This document shows positions 15,512 to 20,729 of a stretch of 33,167 bases of DNA, in pieces. Position 1 is the first letter of the stretch; the number at the start of each line of letters is the position of its first letter. The notes beneath the pieces were generated by a model. It saw nothing but the letters and a program-made list of their open reading frames with translations. It searched no databases and was not told where the DNA came from. A program made the position numbers and the translations under genes. Source of the stretch: Clostridiales bacterium UBA6388 (lineage in GTDB: Bacteria; Bacillota; Clostridia; Oscillospirales; Oscillospiraceae); assembly GCA_002437575.1 (NCBI GenBank), contig DJQK01000051.1, positions 6,832 through 39,998 of the forward strand, read 5' to 3'.

Positions 15512-15610
15512 AGAGAGGCCCTACACCGATAGGCGGTCGGCCTTGATTGGGTATCACAACAAAAAAGTCGGATAGCCGCAACCTTAGCTCGGGGCGGCTA
15601 TCCTACTTTT
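15512..15610 (+). ncRNA. Putative antisense RNA (about 100 nt) opposing the 15598-15684 peptide gene
   Basis: Runs from the consensus promoter at 15478-15505 to the hairpin GGATAGCCGC/GCGGCTATCC (15569-15603) followed by TACTTTTA. The 5' part can fold (AGGCC with GGCCT enclosing ACCG with CGGT). The 3' part is complementary to the last codons and 3' end of the minus-strand peptide mRNA, an arrangement known for type I antitoxins of the Fst and TxpA/RatA kinds. It is inferred from promoter, terminator and layout alone. Confidence 0.6.
15565..15609. terminator. Shared bidirectional terminator of the peptide mRNA and antisense RNA
   Basis: A 10-bp perfect stem (GGATAGCCGC with GCGGCTATCC), extended by AGT/ACT. 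It is followed by TTTT on the plus strand and by GACTTTTTT on the minus strand. The peptide's stop codon TAG lies in the stem. Confidence 0.8.
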
Positions 15611-15684
15611 ATGGTCAGAATGTAAAGCAGAGCAAAAAGGATTACCAAAGCTCTCAGGACGCGAAACGCCCCATTCTGCCACAT
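15598..15684 (-). CDS. 28-residue hydrophobic peptide, candidate type I toxin
   Basis: Starting at the ATG at 15684, it encodes MWQNGAFRVLRAL, then a hydrophobic stretch VILFALLYILTI and the tail KVG. That is one membrane segment (about residues 12-25) preceded by two Arg and followed by Lys, as in small membrane-acting toxins. GGAGG stands 8 nt before this ATG; an ATG at 15690 is too close to it. The ribosome site GGGGAGG pairs with CUUUCCC just upstream in the mRNA (15693-15709), which would hold translation low. It has its own promoter (15766-15794) and ends inside a hairpin shared with a convergent RNA. It could instead be a leader or signalling peptide. The family is not recognised. Confidence 0.6.
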   Translation of the reverse strand: MWQNGAFRVLRALVILFALLYILTIKVG

Positions 15685-15692
15685 CAGCATCA

Positions 15693-15709
15693 CCTCCCCT
15701 ACGGGAAAG
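15693..15709 (-). promoter_or_regulatory. Ribosome-site-sequestering hairpin of the peptide mRNA
   Basis: In the minus-strand RNA, CUUUCCC-GUA-GGGGAGG forms seven consecutive pairs (two G-U), covering the whole ribosome site of the 15684 start. Masked ribosome sites are common in type I toxin mRNAs. Confidence 0.6.
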
Positions 15710-15765
15710 TGCCAGCCGCCTACCGTTTTTCGTGTAGAACCTCTCCTGCCCTCGCGGGCAATCCT

Positions 15766-15794
15766 ATTTTACAAAAAAGAACAACATTTGTCAA
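15766..15794 (-). promoter_or_regulatory. Promoter of the 28-residue peptide mRNA
   Basis: On the minus strand: TTGACA (15789-15794, perfect), 17-nt spacer, TAAAAT (15766-15771). The predicted start near 15759 gives a 5' leader of about 75 nt. Confidence 0.75.
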
Positions 15795-15799
15795 TCCTC

Positions 15800-15872
15800 G
15801 TAGGGGCCGATGCCTACATCGGCCCATTTTTGCACCCTTGTAGGGGCGGACGACCCTGTCCGCCCCCTTTTT
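15800..15872 (+). repeat. Two tandem GTAGGGGC palindromic repeats, 40-bp spacing
   Basis: GTAGGGGC occurs at 15800 and 15840. Each copy makes a GC-rich hairpin followed by T: GGGCCGATG/CATCGGCCC (15804-15825) then ATTTTT, and GGGGCGGAC/GTCCGCCCC (15843-15866) then CTTTTT. The stems differ in sequence but keep their pairing, so the structure is conserved rather than the bases. Similar short palindromes are, to my recollection, widespread in Oscillospiraceae genomes. On the plus strand they could act as terminators. Confidence 0.65.
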
Positions 15873-15881
15873 CTGCCCTTT

Positions 15882-16877
15882 TTACAACAAAATCATCGCA
15901 TAATCGTAAACGATACACGAAGACCCGCTCACGCTGATCCTCACCTGCGCCACCTGCGCCCCCTCCGGCACGCTGGCCGAATATCGCCGCAGCTTACACG
16001 CCGTCCCGCCCGGGAGCGTCTCGTCGGCGATGCTCTTGGCGCTCAGCGTCGTGAACGTCCCCGACTCCGCAAACCGAACGGACACCGTCGGCACAGCCGC
16101 CGTCGCGTGCACCAGAAGCTCGGCCTTCTTCGTCCCCGCCGGAACGCTGATCGCGCTGCACGTGGCCGTGCCGGTCGAGTAGCTCGAGGGCGTGACGTCA
16201 AGCTTGACATACGACAAAAGCGCCGAGTACATCGTCTTGTCCTCGATCCAGAGCTTCATCGTGTACGTGAAATTCGGATCGAGCGCCTGATTGACCGTGT
16301 ATTCCGCCGCCGATTCCGTCGCGTCCGAGTAGTGGTTGATCTCGCCCATCGCCGTCTCACACAGCTTCGTCGACCCCTTCCAGATCGACAGCTTCATGTG
16401 CGCCGGTGTGCCAGTCGAGGTCGACGAGCCGGTCTTGAGCGTCAGCTTCGTGGCCACGCAGTAGCCGTCCGGCCGGAACGTGAAGAGATCGACCCACGCC
16501 TGCTCCGTCACGATCTCCTTCGAGATCACCTTGCCGTTGAACCCCTTGTCCCCGCTGAAATTGACCGTCGCGCTCGCCGGGCAGACCGGTGCGAGCTGAA
16601 GCATTTTGTTGAGAAACAAAAGGCCTCCCGAGTACGTGTCCATCAGCGACGTGTCCTGAAACGCGTCGACGATCATGCCGTCTGCAAACGCCGGTCTGCC
16701 GCCGTTGTGCGCCTGCACTGCCAGTAACCCGCCCAGCGTCACAAGCCCGCTTTCCGCCAGCCGCAGCGATCTGCCGCCGTTTTCGTCCAGCCGCGAAAAG
16801 TTGTCGTTCATTTCCTCGAGACTTACCGGGTCCTCCGGCACCCATCTGCAAAGCCCCAAATGTTCCGTTCTGGTCAT
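15882..16877 (-). CDS. Orphan phage-tail/host-specificity-like protein, unknown function
   Basis: A 331-residue protein with no signal peptide. The first about 40 residues (TEHLGLCRW-PEDPVSLEEMNDNFSRLDENG) resemble the N-terminus of phage tail-fibre or baseplate-attached proteins. The remainder is Ser/Thr/Gly-rich beta-type sequence, with segments such as ATVNFSGDKGF, FTYTMKLWIEDKTM and TVSVRFAESG that look like carbohydrate-binding or fibre domains. The ATG at 16877 has AGGAGG directly upstream; an upstream start at 16919 lacks a ribosome site. No other phage genes are nearby, so it is a domesticated fragment or a stand-alone gene. A leader with competing hairpins precedes it (16888-16938). 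Confidence 0.6.
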   Translation of the reverse strand: MTRTEHLGLCRWVPEDPVSLEEMNDNFSRLDENGGRSLRLAESGLVTLGGLLAVQAHNGGRPAFADGMIVDAFQDTSLMDTYSGGLLFLNKMLQLAPVCPASATVNFSGDKGFNGKVISKEIVTEQAWVDLFTFRPDGYCVATKLTLKTGSSTSTGTPAHMKLSIWKGSTKLCETAMGEINHYSDATESAAEYTVNQALDPNFTYTMKLWIEDKTMYSALLSYVKLDVTPSSYSTGTATCSAISVPAGTKKAELLVHATAAVPTVSVRFAESGTFTTLSAKSIADETLPGGTACKLRRYSASVPEGAQVAQVRISVSGSSCIVYDYAMILL

Positions 16878-16887
16878 AAAAAATCCT

Positions 16888-16938
16888 CCTGAAAGTGAAA
16901 TTAGGGAAAGCCCCTTCACTCTCAGGAGAAAATTTCAC
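16888..16938 (-). promoter_or_regulatory. Leader with overlapping inverted repeats at the ribosome site of the 16877 gene
   Basis: Two alternative pairings use the same segment. CCTGAAAGTGAA (16888-16899) pairs with TTCACTCTCAGG (16915-16926), and GTGAAATT (16895-16902) pairs with AATTTCAC (16931-16938). The first covers half of the AGGAGG ribosome site. Mutually exclusive hairpins hint at translational control; this is inference. Confidence 0.4.
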
Positions 16939-16965
16939 GTTTGTTGCACATTTTCGTGCAACTTC

Positions 16966-17664
16966 CTACGTAATTACAAACCCGCCGTTCACGCCCAGCA
17001 CCTGCCCGGTGATAAACGGCGCGTCCGCCAGAAAAACCATCGCCCTTGCAATGTCCTCCGGCGTTCCCAGCCGTTCCAGCGGCGTCTGCTCCCGCAAGCC
17101 CTCCATGACCTCCGGCGCAACGTTCGCGCACATATCCGTCCGGATGACGCCCGGGGCGATGCAGTTGACGCGGATGCCGCTCGGTCCGAGCTCCTGCGCC
17201 AGCGCCTTGGAAAGCGCGATCACCGCGCCCTTTGTCGCAGAGTAAGCCGCCTCACACGACGCGCCGACCTGTCCCCACATCGAAGAAACCGTCACGATCG
17301 CGCCCGCCTGCTTTTGCAGCATCCCCGGCAAAGCCGCACGCACGCAGTGGAACATTCCGTCGACATTCACCGCAAAAATGCGCCGCCACTGCTCGGGCGA
17401 AATGTCCGAGATCAGCCCAAAATGCGCGATGCCCGCGTTGCAGATCAAAGCGTCCAGCGCCGGAACGTCAGAAAACGCGGCCTTGACCTGCGCTTCGTCC
17501 GCCACATCGCAGCAAATTGCAGCGGCCCCGGTCTGCCGCGCCAGCTCCCGCGCCAAGTCGTGACTTTTCTCATACAAAAACCAGACGCGCCAACCCCGCG
17601 CGGAAAATTCCCGCACCGCCGCCGCGCCGATCCCCCGGCTCCCGCCGGAAATCAAAACGTTCAT
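16966..17664 (-). CDS. Short-chain dehydrogenase/reductase (FabG-like)
   Basis: A 232-residue classical SDR using NAD(P)H. The cofactor loop is GGSRGIG (7-13), then N76-A-G78, S128, and the catalytic pair Y141-x-x-x-K145 (YSATK). APGVIRTDM and a C-terminal ITGQVLGVNGG are typical of FabG (3-oxoacyl-ACP reductase). Sequence alone cannot separate FabG from the many FabG-like SDRs, and no fatty-acid genes adjoin. The ATG at 17664 follows GAGG, which itself directly follows the U-tract of the yabR terminator, so expression probably depends on read-through. Confidence 0.85.
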   Translation of the reverse strand: MNVLISGGSRGIGAAAVREFSARGWRVWFLYEKSHDLARELARQTGAAAICCDVADEAQVKAAFSDVPALDALICNAGIAHFGLISDISPEQWRRIFAVNVDGMFHCVRAALPGMLQKQAGAIVTVSSMWGQVGASCEAAYSATKGAVIALSKALAQELGPSGIRVNCIAPGVIRTDMCANVAPEVMEGLREQTPLERLGTPEDIARAMVFLADAPFITGQVLGVNGGFVIT

Positions 17665-17673
17665 AAGCACCTC

Positions 17674-17709
17674 AAAAAAATCGCCCTTTTCCCGCGAAAA
17701 GGGCGATTT
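17674..17709 (-). terminator. Strong terminator of yabR, abutting the SDR ribosome site
   Basis: A perfect 13-bp stem AAATCGCCCTTTT/AAAAGGGCGATTT with a 6-nt loop, then seven T on the minus strand. The SDR ribosome site GAGG is the next base after the T run. Confidence 0.85.
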
Positions 17710-17712
17710 GCG

Positions 17713-18183
17713 TTATCTTCTGCGTGTTTTCGTCTTATGCTCGGAATACTGCTTGATCGAAGACATTTTGCTGCTGGACTCCGACATGAACTGCTTGAGC
17801 ATATCGTCGAACGATTTTTGCTGCGGCTGCGCGGGCGCGGAATTTGCACTGCGCGGCGCACTGGACCGTTCGCCGGAGGGCGCGTTGTTCCGCGGCGAAG
17901 CGTTGTTGAAGCCGTTCTGGCGCGGCCGCGAATACTGCTGCCTGGCCGGCTGCGGAAGGGTGCGCTTGATGGAAAGATTCGTCTTGCCGTTTTCCCGGCC
18001 GATGATCATGACCTTCACGTCCTGCCCCTCGGTGAGGTGCTCGCGGATGTCGCTGACATAGGCGTGCGCGATCTCCGAGATGTGCACCATGCCGGTCGAC
18101 CCATCCGGCAGCGCGACGAATGCCCCGAATTTCGTCAGGCTCTTGACCTTTCCTTCCACAACTGCTCCAACTGTAAGCTCCAT
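17713..18183 (-). CDS. yabR: S1-domain RNA-binding protein, YabR-like
   Basis: 156 residues. An OB-fold S1 domain occupies about 1-75 (VGAVVEGKVKSLTKFGAFVAL, GMVHISEIAHAYV, GQDVKVMIIG, KTNLSIKR). The C-terminal half is a low-complexity tail rich in Ser, Asn, Pro, Gln and Arg, ending in a basic KTKTRRR. This matches B. subtilis YabR / general-stress-protein-13-type proteins that contact the ribosome or RNA. The location directly after divIC is the conserved Bacillus/Clostridia order. The ATG at 18183 is used; an open frame back to 18324 overlaps divIC and is not S1-like. Confidence 0.88.
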   Translation of the reverse strand: MELTVGAVVEGKVKSLTKFGAFVALPDGSTGMVHISEIAHAYVSDIREHLTEGQDVKVMIIGRENGKTNLSIKRTLPQPARQQYSRPRQNGFNNASPRNNAPSGERSSAPRSANSAPAQPQQKSFDDMLKQFMSESSSKMSSIKQYSEHKTKTRRR

Positions 18184-18250
18184 ATGTCGTTTCGTTCTCC
18201 CATAATATTTCAATCCCGCCGGGCCCTGCCCGAAACGGAACAGCTTGCGC

Positions 18251-18529
18251 CTATTTGCCGACGTCGTAGAAAATGATATCGCCCTCGTCGACCATGCCGA
18301 GCTTATCCCGCGCGACGGCCTCAACGCCCTCGTCGGTCCCCAGCGCGTCGATCGCGTCCTGAATGCGGTTGTTTTCCTGTGTGGTCGCGGCGATGCTGCC
18401 GGTCAGCGTCGCTTCCTGCTCGTTCTTCTCGTTGATCTGCTGGCGCAGCGACACCAGCGTGACCGTAGCGTACACCACGAGGATCAGAAGGATCAGCTTC
18501 ACCAGAAGCGAGGACTTGACGAACTTCAT
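18251..18529 (-). CDS. divIC: Septum formation initiator, DivIC/FtsB family
   Basis: A 92-residue single-pass membrane protein of the divisome, partner of FtsL and DivIB. A short basic cytoplasmic tail (MKFVKSS) leads into a membrane helix at about 9-27, a coiled coil through RQQINEKNEQEATL and TTQENNRIQDAIDAL, and the conserved end EAVARDKLGMVDEGDIIFYDV. The start ATG at 18529 has AGGGG upstream. About 70 codons of the yabQ frame run through the 5' part of this gene in another frame (18321-18529). Confidence 0.9.
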   Translation of the reverse strand: MKFVKSSLLVKLILLILVVYATVTLVSLRQQINEKNEQEATLTGSIAATTQENNRIQDAIDALGTDEGVEAVARDKLGMVDEGDIIFYDVGK

Positions 18530-18971
18530 GCTTGGCCTTGCCCCTTTCAGAATCTGCGCGTTCGCCTGTAAGCATCTTATCGATAATTGTACCCCATTTT
18601 TTGCAGCTTGCAAAGAGGTTTTTCAAAAAAATTTTCAGTTTTTTTGCAACCCACCGCACCGGCCGCAAAAAAAGCGCCAGCGCCACCGTAAAAACGCGCA
18701 GAAAAAACCGGCTCATCGTGCAAAAATACAAAACCGCGCCAAAACCAGCCGCCGGAAAGACGAACAACCGCAGATCGCCTCTGCCCGGATACAGCGCAAA
18801 GGCCAGAAACGAGAGCAGAACCGTCAGCACAAAGCCGCCGCCCAGCACCCCGGAGAGCTTTGCGCACACGCGCCGTCCTGCCCGCAGCAGATCATAGACC
18901 AGCCCGAGCGCCGCGCCAAGCAGCACCGCCAGCAAAAACTGCCCGGCCTGCAAGCAAACCGGAAGCTCCAT
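18321..18971 (-). CDS. yabQ: Spore cortex biosynthesis protein YabQ, with an anomalous long C-terminus
   Basis: Membrane protein needed for the spore cortex. Residues 1-about 105 hold several membrane helices (FLLAVLLGAALGLVYDLLRAGRR, VLTVLLSFLAFAL, FVFPAAGFGAVLYF), as in YabQ. A basic segment (KKLKIFLKNLFASCKKWG) follows and would normally end the protein. Here the frame stays open to residue 216 by running about 70 codons inside divIC, giving an Arg/Asp/Gly-rich tail with the look of shadow sequence. Either the stop was lost or a frameshift is present. The start overlaps the yabP stop as ATGA. The identity rests on topology and gene order. Confidence 0.8.
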   Translation of the reverse strand: MELPVCLQAGQFLLAVLLGAALGLVYDLLRAGRRVCAKLSGVLGGGFVLTVLLSFLAFALYPGRGDLRLFVFPAAGFGAVLYFCTMSRFFLRVFTVALALFLRPVRWVAKKLKIFLKNLFASCKKWGTIIDKMLTGERADSERGKAKHEVRQVLASGEADPSDPRGVRYGHAGVAAPADQREERAGSDADRQHRRDHTGKQPHSGRDRRAGDRRGR

Positions 18972-19252
18972 CAGCCGAACAGCCGCGCCAGAAAGCTTCC
19001 CGCCGGCTGCGCGTCCTCATAGCTCAGACTGTCGACCGTTCCGTCGACCAGGACCTCGCCGCCGTCGAGCCGGAGAAGCTGCAAATGAAGCCCCTGCCCC
19101 CGGACGATCAAAACACCCTTCGTCGTGGTGAGCACGATCGTATTTTCATCGAAGCTCTCGACCTCGATGACGCCCGTCATATGAAGCCGCGCCCGCGCGT
19201 CCAATTGGAGCTGGTGCGGGGCCTCGATGGAAGCTGCCTGCGGATTTGCCAT
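18971..19252 (-). CDS. yabP: Sporulation protein YabP
   Basis: A 93-residue YabP/YqfC-family protein made in the mother cell and needed for spore formation. It is mostly beta strands: HQLQLDARARLHMTGVIEVESFDENTIVLTT, GVLIVRGQGLHLQLL and GEVLVDGTVDSLSYED, the pattern of the family. AGGAGG precedes the ATG at 19252. A possible sigE-like promoter lies at 19283-19309. It sits in the conserved rqcP-yabP-yabQ-divIC order, which identifies the organism as a spore former. Confidence 0.9.
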   Translation of the reverse strand: MANPQAASIEAPHQLQLDARARLHMTGVIEVESFDENTIVLTTTKGVLIVRGQGLHLQLLRLDGGEVLVDGTVDSLSYEDAQPAGSFLARLFG

Positions 19253-19282
19253 AACGCGCCCTCCTTGCCGTACCGATGCTTC

Positions 19283-19309
19283 AGTATACGCAAAGGTCCG
19301 CGCCCATAT
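19283..19309 (-). promoter_or_regulatory. Possible sigma-E-like promoter for yabP
   Basis: On the minus strand: ATA (19307-19309), 16 nt, then CGTATACT (19283-19290), comparable with the loose sigE pattern of an ATA -35 and a CATANNNT -10. yabP is sigE-dependent in B. subtilis. The match is weak. Confidence 0.3.
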
Positions 19310-19551
19310 TACACGATCTCGCGGTACATGGCAGACGCATCGTCCTTGCGCACCGCCTCCGCAACAGCCAATACCTCGACCTTGAGCGTCCGCGCGCCGA
19401 AGGCGATCTCGATCTGGTCTCCGACCTTCACGTCGTAGCTTGCCTTCGCGGGCCTGCCGTTGACGGAAATTCTTGCATTGTCGCACGCCTCGTTTGCAAC
19501 CGTCCGGCGCTTGATGAGCCGGGAAACCTTCAGATATTTATCCAAACGCAT
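19309..19551 (-). CDS. rqcP: RqcP, S4-domain ribosome quality-control protein
   Basis: 80 residues, almost all one S4 RNA-binding domain (MRLDKYLKVSRLIKRRTVA, ARISVNGRPAKASYDVKVGD). The B. subtilis counterpart YabO/RqcP binds stalled 50S subunits and works with RqcH in C-terminal alanine tailing. Length and position before yabP match that gene. The ribosome site AGGAG follows the T-tract of the terminator after hup. Hsp15 is a related S4 protein but is longer. Confidence 0.9.
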   Translation of the reverse strand: MRLDKYLKVSRLIKRRTVANEACDNARISVNGRPAKASYDVKVGDQIEIAFGARTLKVEVLAVAEAVRKDDASAMYREIV

Positions 19552-19560
19552 ACAAAAACT

Positions 19561-19599
19561 CCTATAAAAATCGGGAAAGCTTTTGAAGCCTTCCCGATT
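19561..19599 (-). terminator. Intrinsic terminator between hup and rqcP
   Basis: Minus-strand AATCGGGAAGGC pairs with GCTTTCCCGATT, followed by TTTATAGG. It lies 10 nt after the hup stop and directly before the rqcP ribosome site. Confidence 0.8.
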
Positions 19600-19608
19600 G
19601 ACACGATA

Positions 19609-19884
19609 TTACTTGCTGATCTGATCCTTGAGCGCCTTGCCGGGCTTGAAGACGGGAACGGTGGTCGCGGGAATTTCGATGGGCTCCTTGGTCTTGGGGT
19701 TGCGGCCCATACGCGCCTCGCGGGCCTTGGTCTCAAAGCCGCCGAAGCCGACGAGCTGGACCTTATCGCCCTGGCACAGGGTCTCTGCGATGGTATCAAA
19801 CGTTGCGTTGACGGCCTTCTCGGCGTCCTTCTTGCTCATGGCGCACTTCTTGGCGACCTCTGCGATCAGTTCGGTTTTATTCAT
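19609..19884 (-). CDS. hup: Histone-like DNA-binding protein HU
   Basis: 91 residues, family-typical. MNKTELIAEVAKK, the VQLVGFGGFETKAREARMGRNPKT strand region with the DNA-binding arm, and the PVFKPGKALKD end are all HU hallmarks. It bends and compacts DNA as a dimer. The ATG at 19884 has AGAGGA upstream; a longer open frame to 20430 overlaps mazG. It sits between mazG and rqcP, an insertion relative to B. subtilis, and is followed by its own terminator, consistent with HU being needed at higher levels than the genes downstream. Confidence 0.96.
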   Translation of the reverse strand: MNKTELIAEVAKKCAMSKKDAEKAVNATFDTIAETLCQGDKVQLVGFGGFETKAREARMGRNPKTKEPIEIPATTVPVFKPGKALKDQISK

Positions 19885-19898
19885 GGTACTTCCTCTTT

Positions 19899-20702
19899 TC
19901 ATGTATTTGTTGTTCGTTTTTCGGCAGAACCTGTGTGCTCCAGCTTTTTCTGCGCAGCCCAGAGCGACAGCAGCTCTTCGCCGGAGAGCTCCTCCAGCGC
20001 TCGGCCCGCCTGCCGTGCGGCCGATTCCATTGCGCCAAAACGGCGGATAAATTTTTCGCAGGCTTTGTGGAGGGCGTCCTCCGGATCGACCTGCAGGAAA
20101 GCAGCGACATTGACCGCCGCAAACAGCAGATCGCCGAGCTCTTCTGTGGGGTCGGCCCCATCGGAAATGGCCTGGCGCAGCTCCGCCGTTTCTTCTTCTA
20201 GTTTGTCCAGACATTCCCCTGCCGATTCCCAGGCAAAACCGCATTTGGCGGCTTTTTTCTGAATTTTCTCGCTGCGCCACGTGGCGGGGAGCGATTTTGC
20301 AACGCTGTCTAACGTTTCGGTCACGGTCGTCTGGCCTTTTTCCTGTTTCTTGACCTCGTCCCAGCTTCTGGCCTCGCCGCCGAAAAGCGCGGGATGACGG
20401 AAAATAAGCTTTTTGCATTCGGCGTCGCACACATCGTCGAGCGTGAAGCGGCCCGCCTCGCGCTCAATATCGGTGTGGAACAAGACCTGAAGCAGCACGT
20501 CCCCGAGCTCTTCGCGCATATGCGCCGGATCGTCGAGATCGAAGCCCTCGCAGGCCTCATACGCTTCCTCCAGAAAATTTCGCCGGATGGAAAGGTGGGT
20601 CTGTGCGCCGTCCCAAGGGCAGCCGCCCGGTGCGCGCAGGACCTCAACAAGCTTTAGAAGATCGGCAAAGCCATAGCGGTCTTTGCTAGTAAAATTTATC
20701 AT
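19899..20702 (-). CDS. mazG: Nucleoside triphosphate pyrophosphohydrolase MazG
   Basis: Hydrolyses NTPs/dNTPs to monophosphate and pyrophosphate, removing non-canonical nucleotides and tempering ppGpp effects. 267 residues with two MazG domains: first GGCPWDGAQTHLS, EEAYEACE and EELGDVLLQVLFH (about 28-75), second LEEETAELRQAI and TEELGDLLFAAVNVA (about 168-200). The B. subtilis orthologue YabN has an extra N-terminal methylase-like domain that is absent here, as in E. coli MazG. It lies 27 nt after spoVB and 14 nt before hup. Confidence 0.94.
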   Translation of the reverse strand: MINFTSKDRYGFADLLKLVEVLRAPGGCPWDGAQTHLSIRRNFLEEAYEACEGFDLDDPAHMREELGDVLLQVLFHTDIEREAGRFTLDDVCDAECKKLIFRHPALFGGEARSWDEVKKQEKGQTTVTETLDSVAKSLPATWRSEKIQKKAAKCGFAWESAGECLDKLEEETAELRQAISDGADPTEELGDLLFAAVNVAAFLQVDPEDALHKACEKFIRRFGAMESAARQAGRALEELSGEELLSLWAAQKKLEHTGSAEKRTTNT

Positions 20703-20729
20703 AATTCGCCCTCTTTCGCAAGGCTTTTT

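Noticed and set aside
15547..15843. 98-codon plus-strand frame in the intergenic region
   Set aside because: It starts with TTG without a ribosome site, crosses two hairpins and runs opposite the better-supported 28-codon gene.
16943..16962. Hairpin GTTGCAC/GTGCAAC after the SDR gene as a terminator
   Set aside because: The 7-bp stem is perfect, but no T-tract follows it on the minus strand, so it was not listed as a terminator.
19885..20430. N-terminal extension of the HU frame
   Set aside because: It overlaps mazG out of frame; HU proteins are about 90 residues and the 19884 ATG has its own ribosome site.
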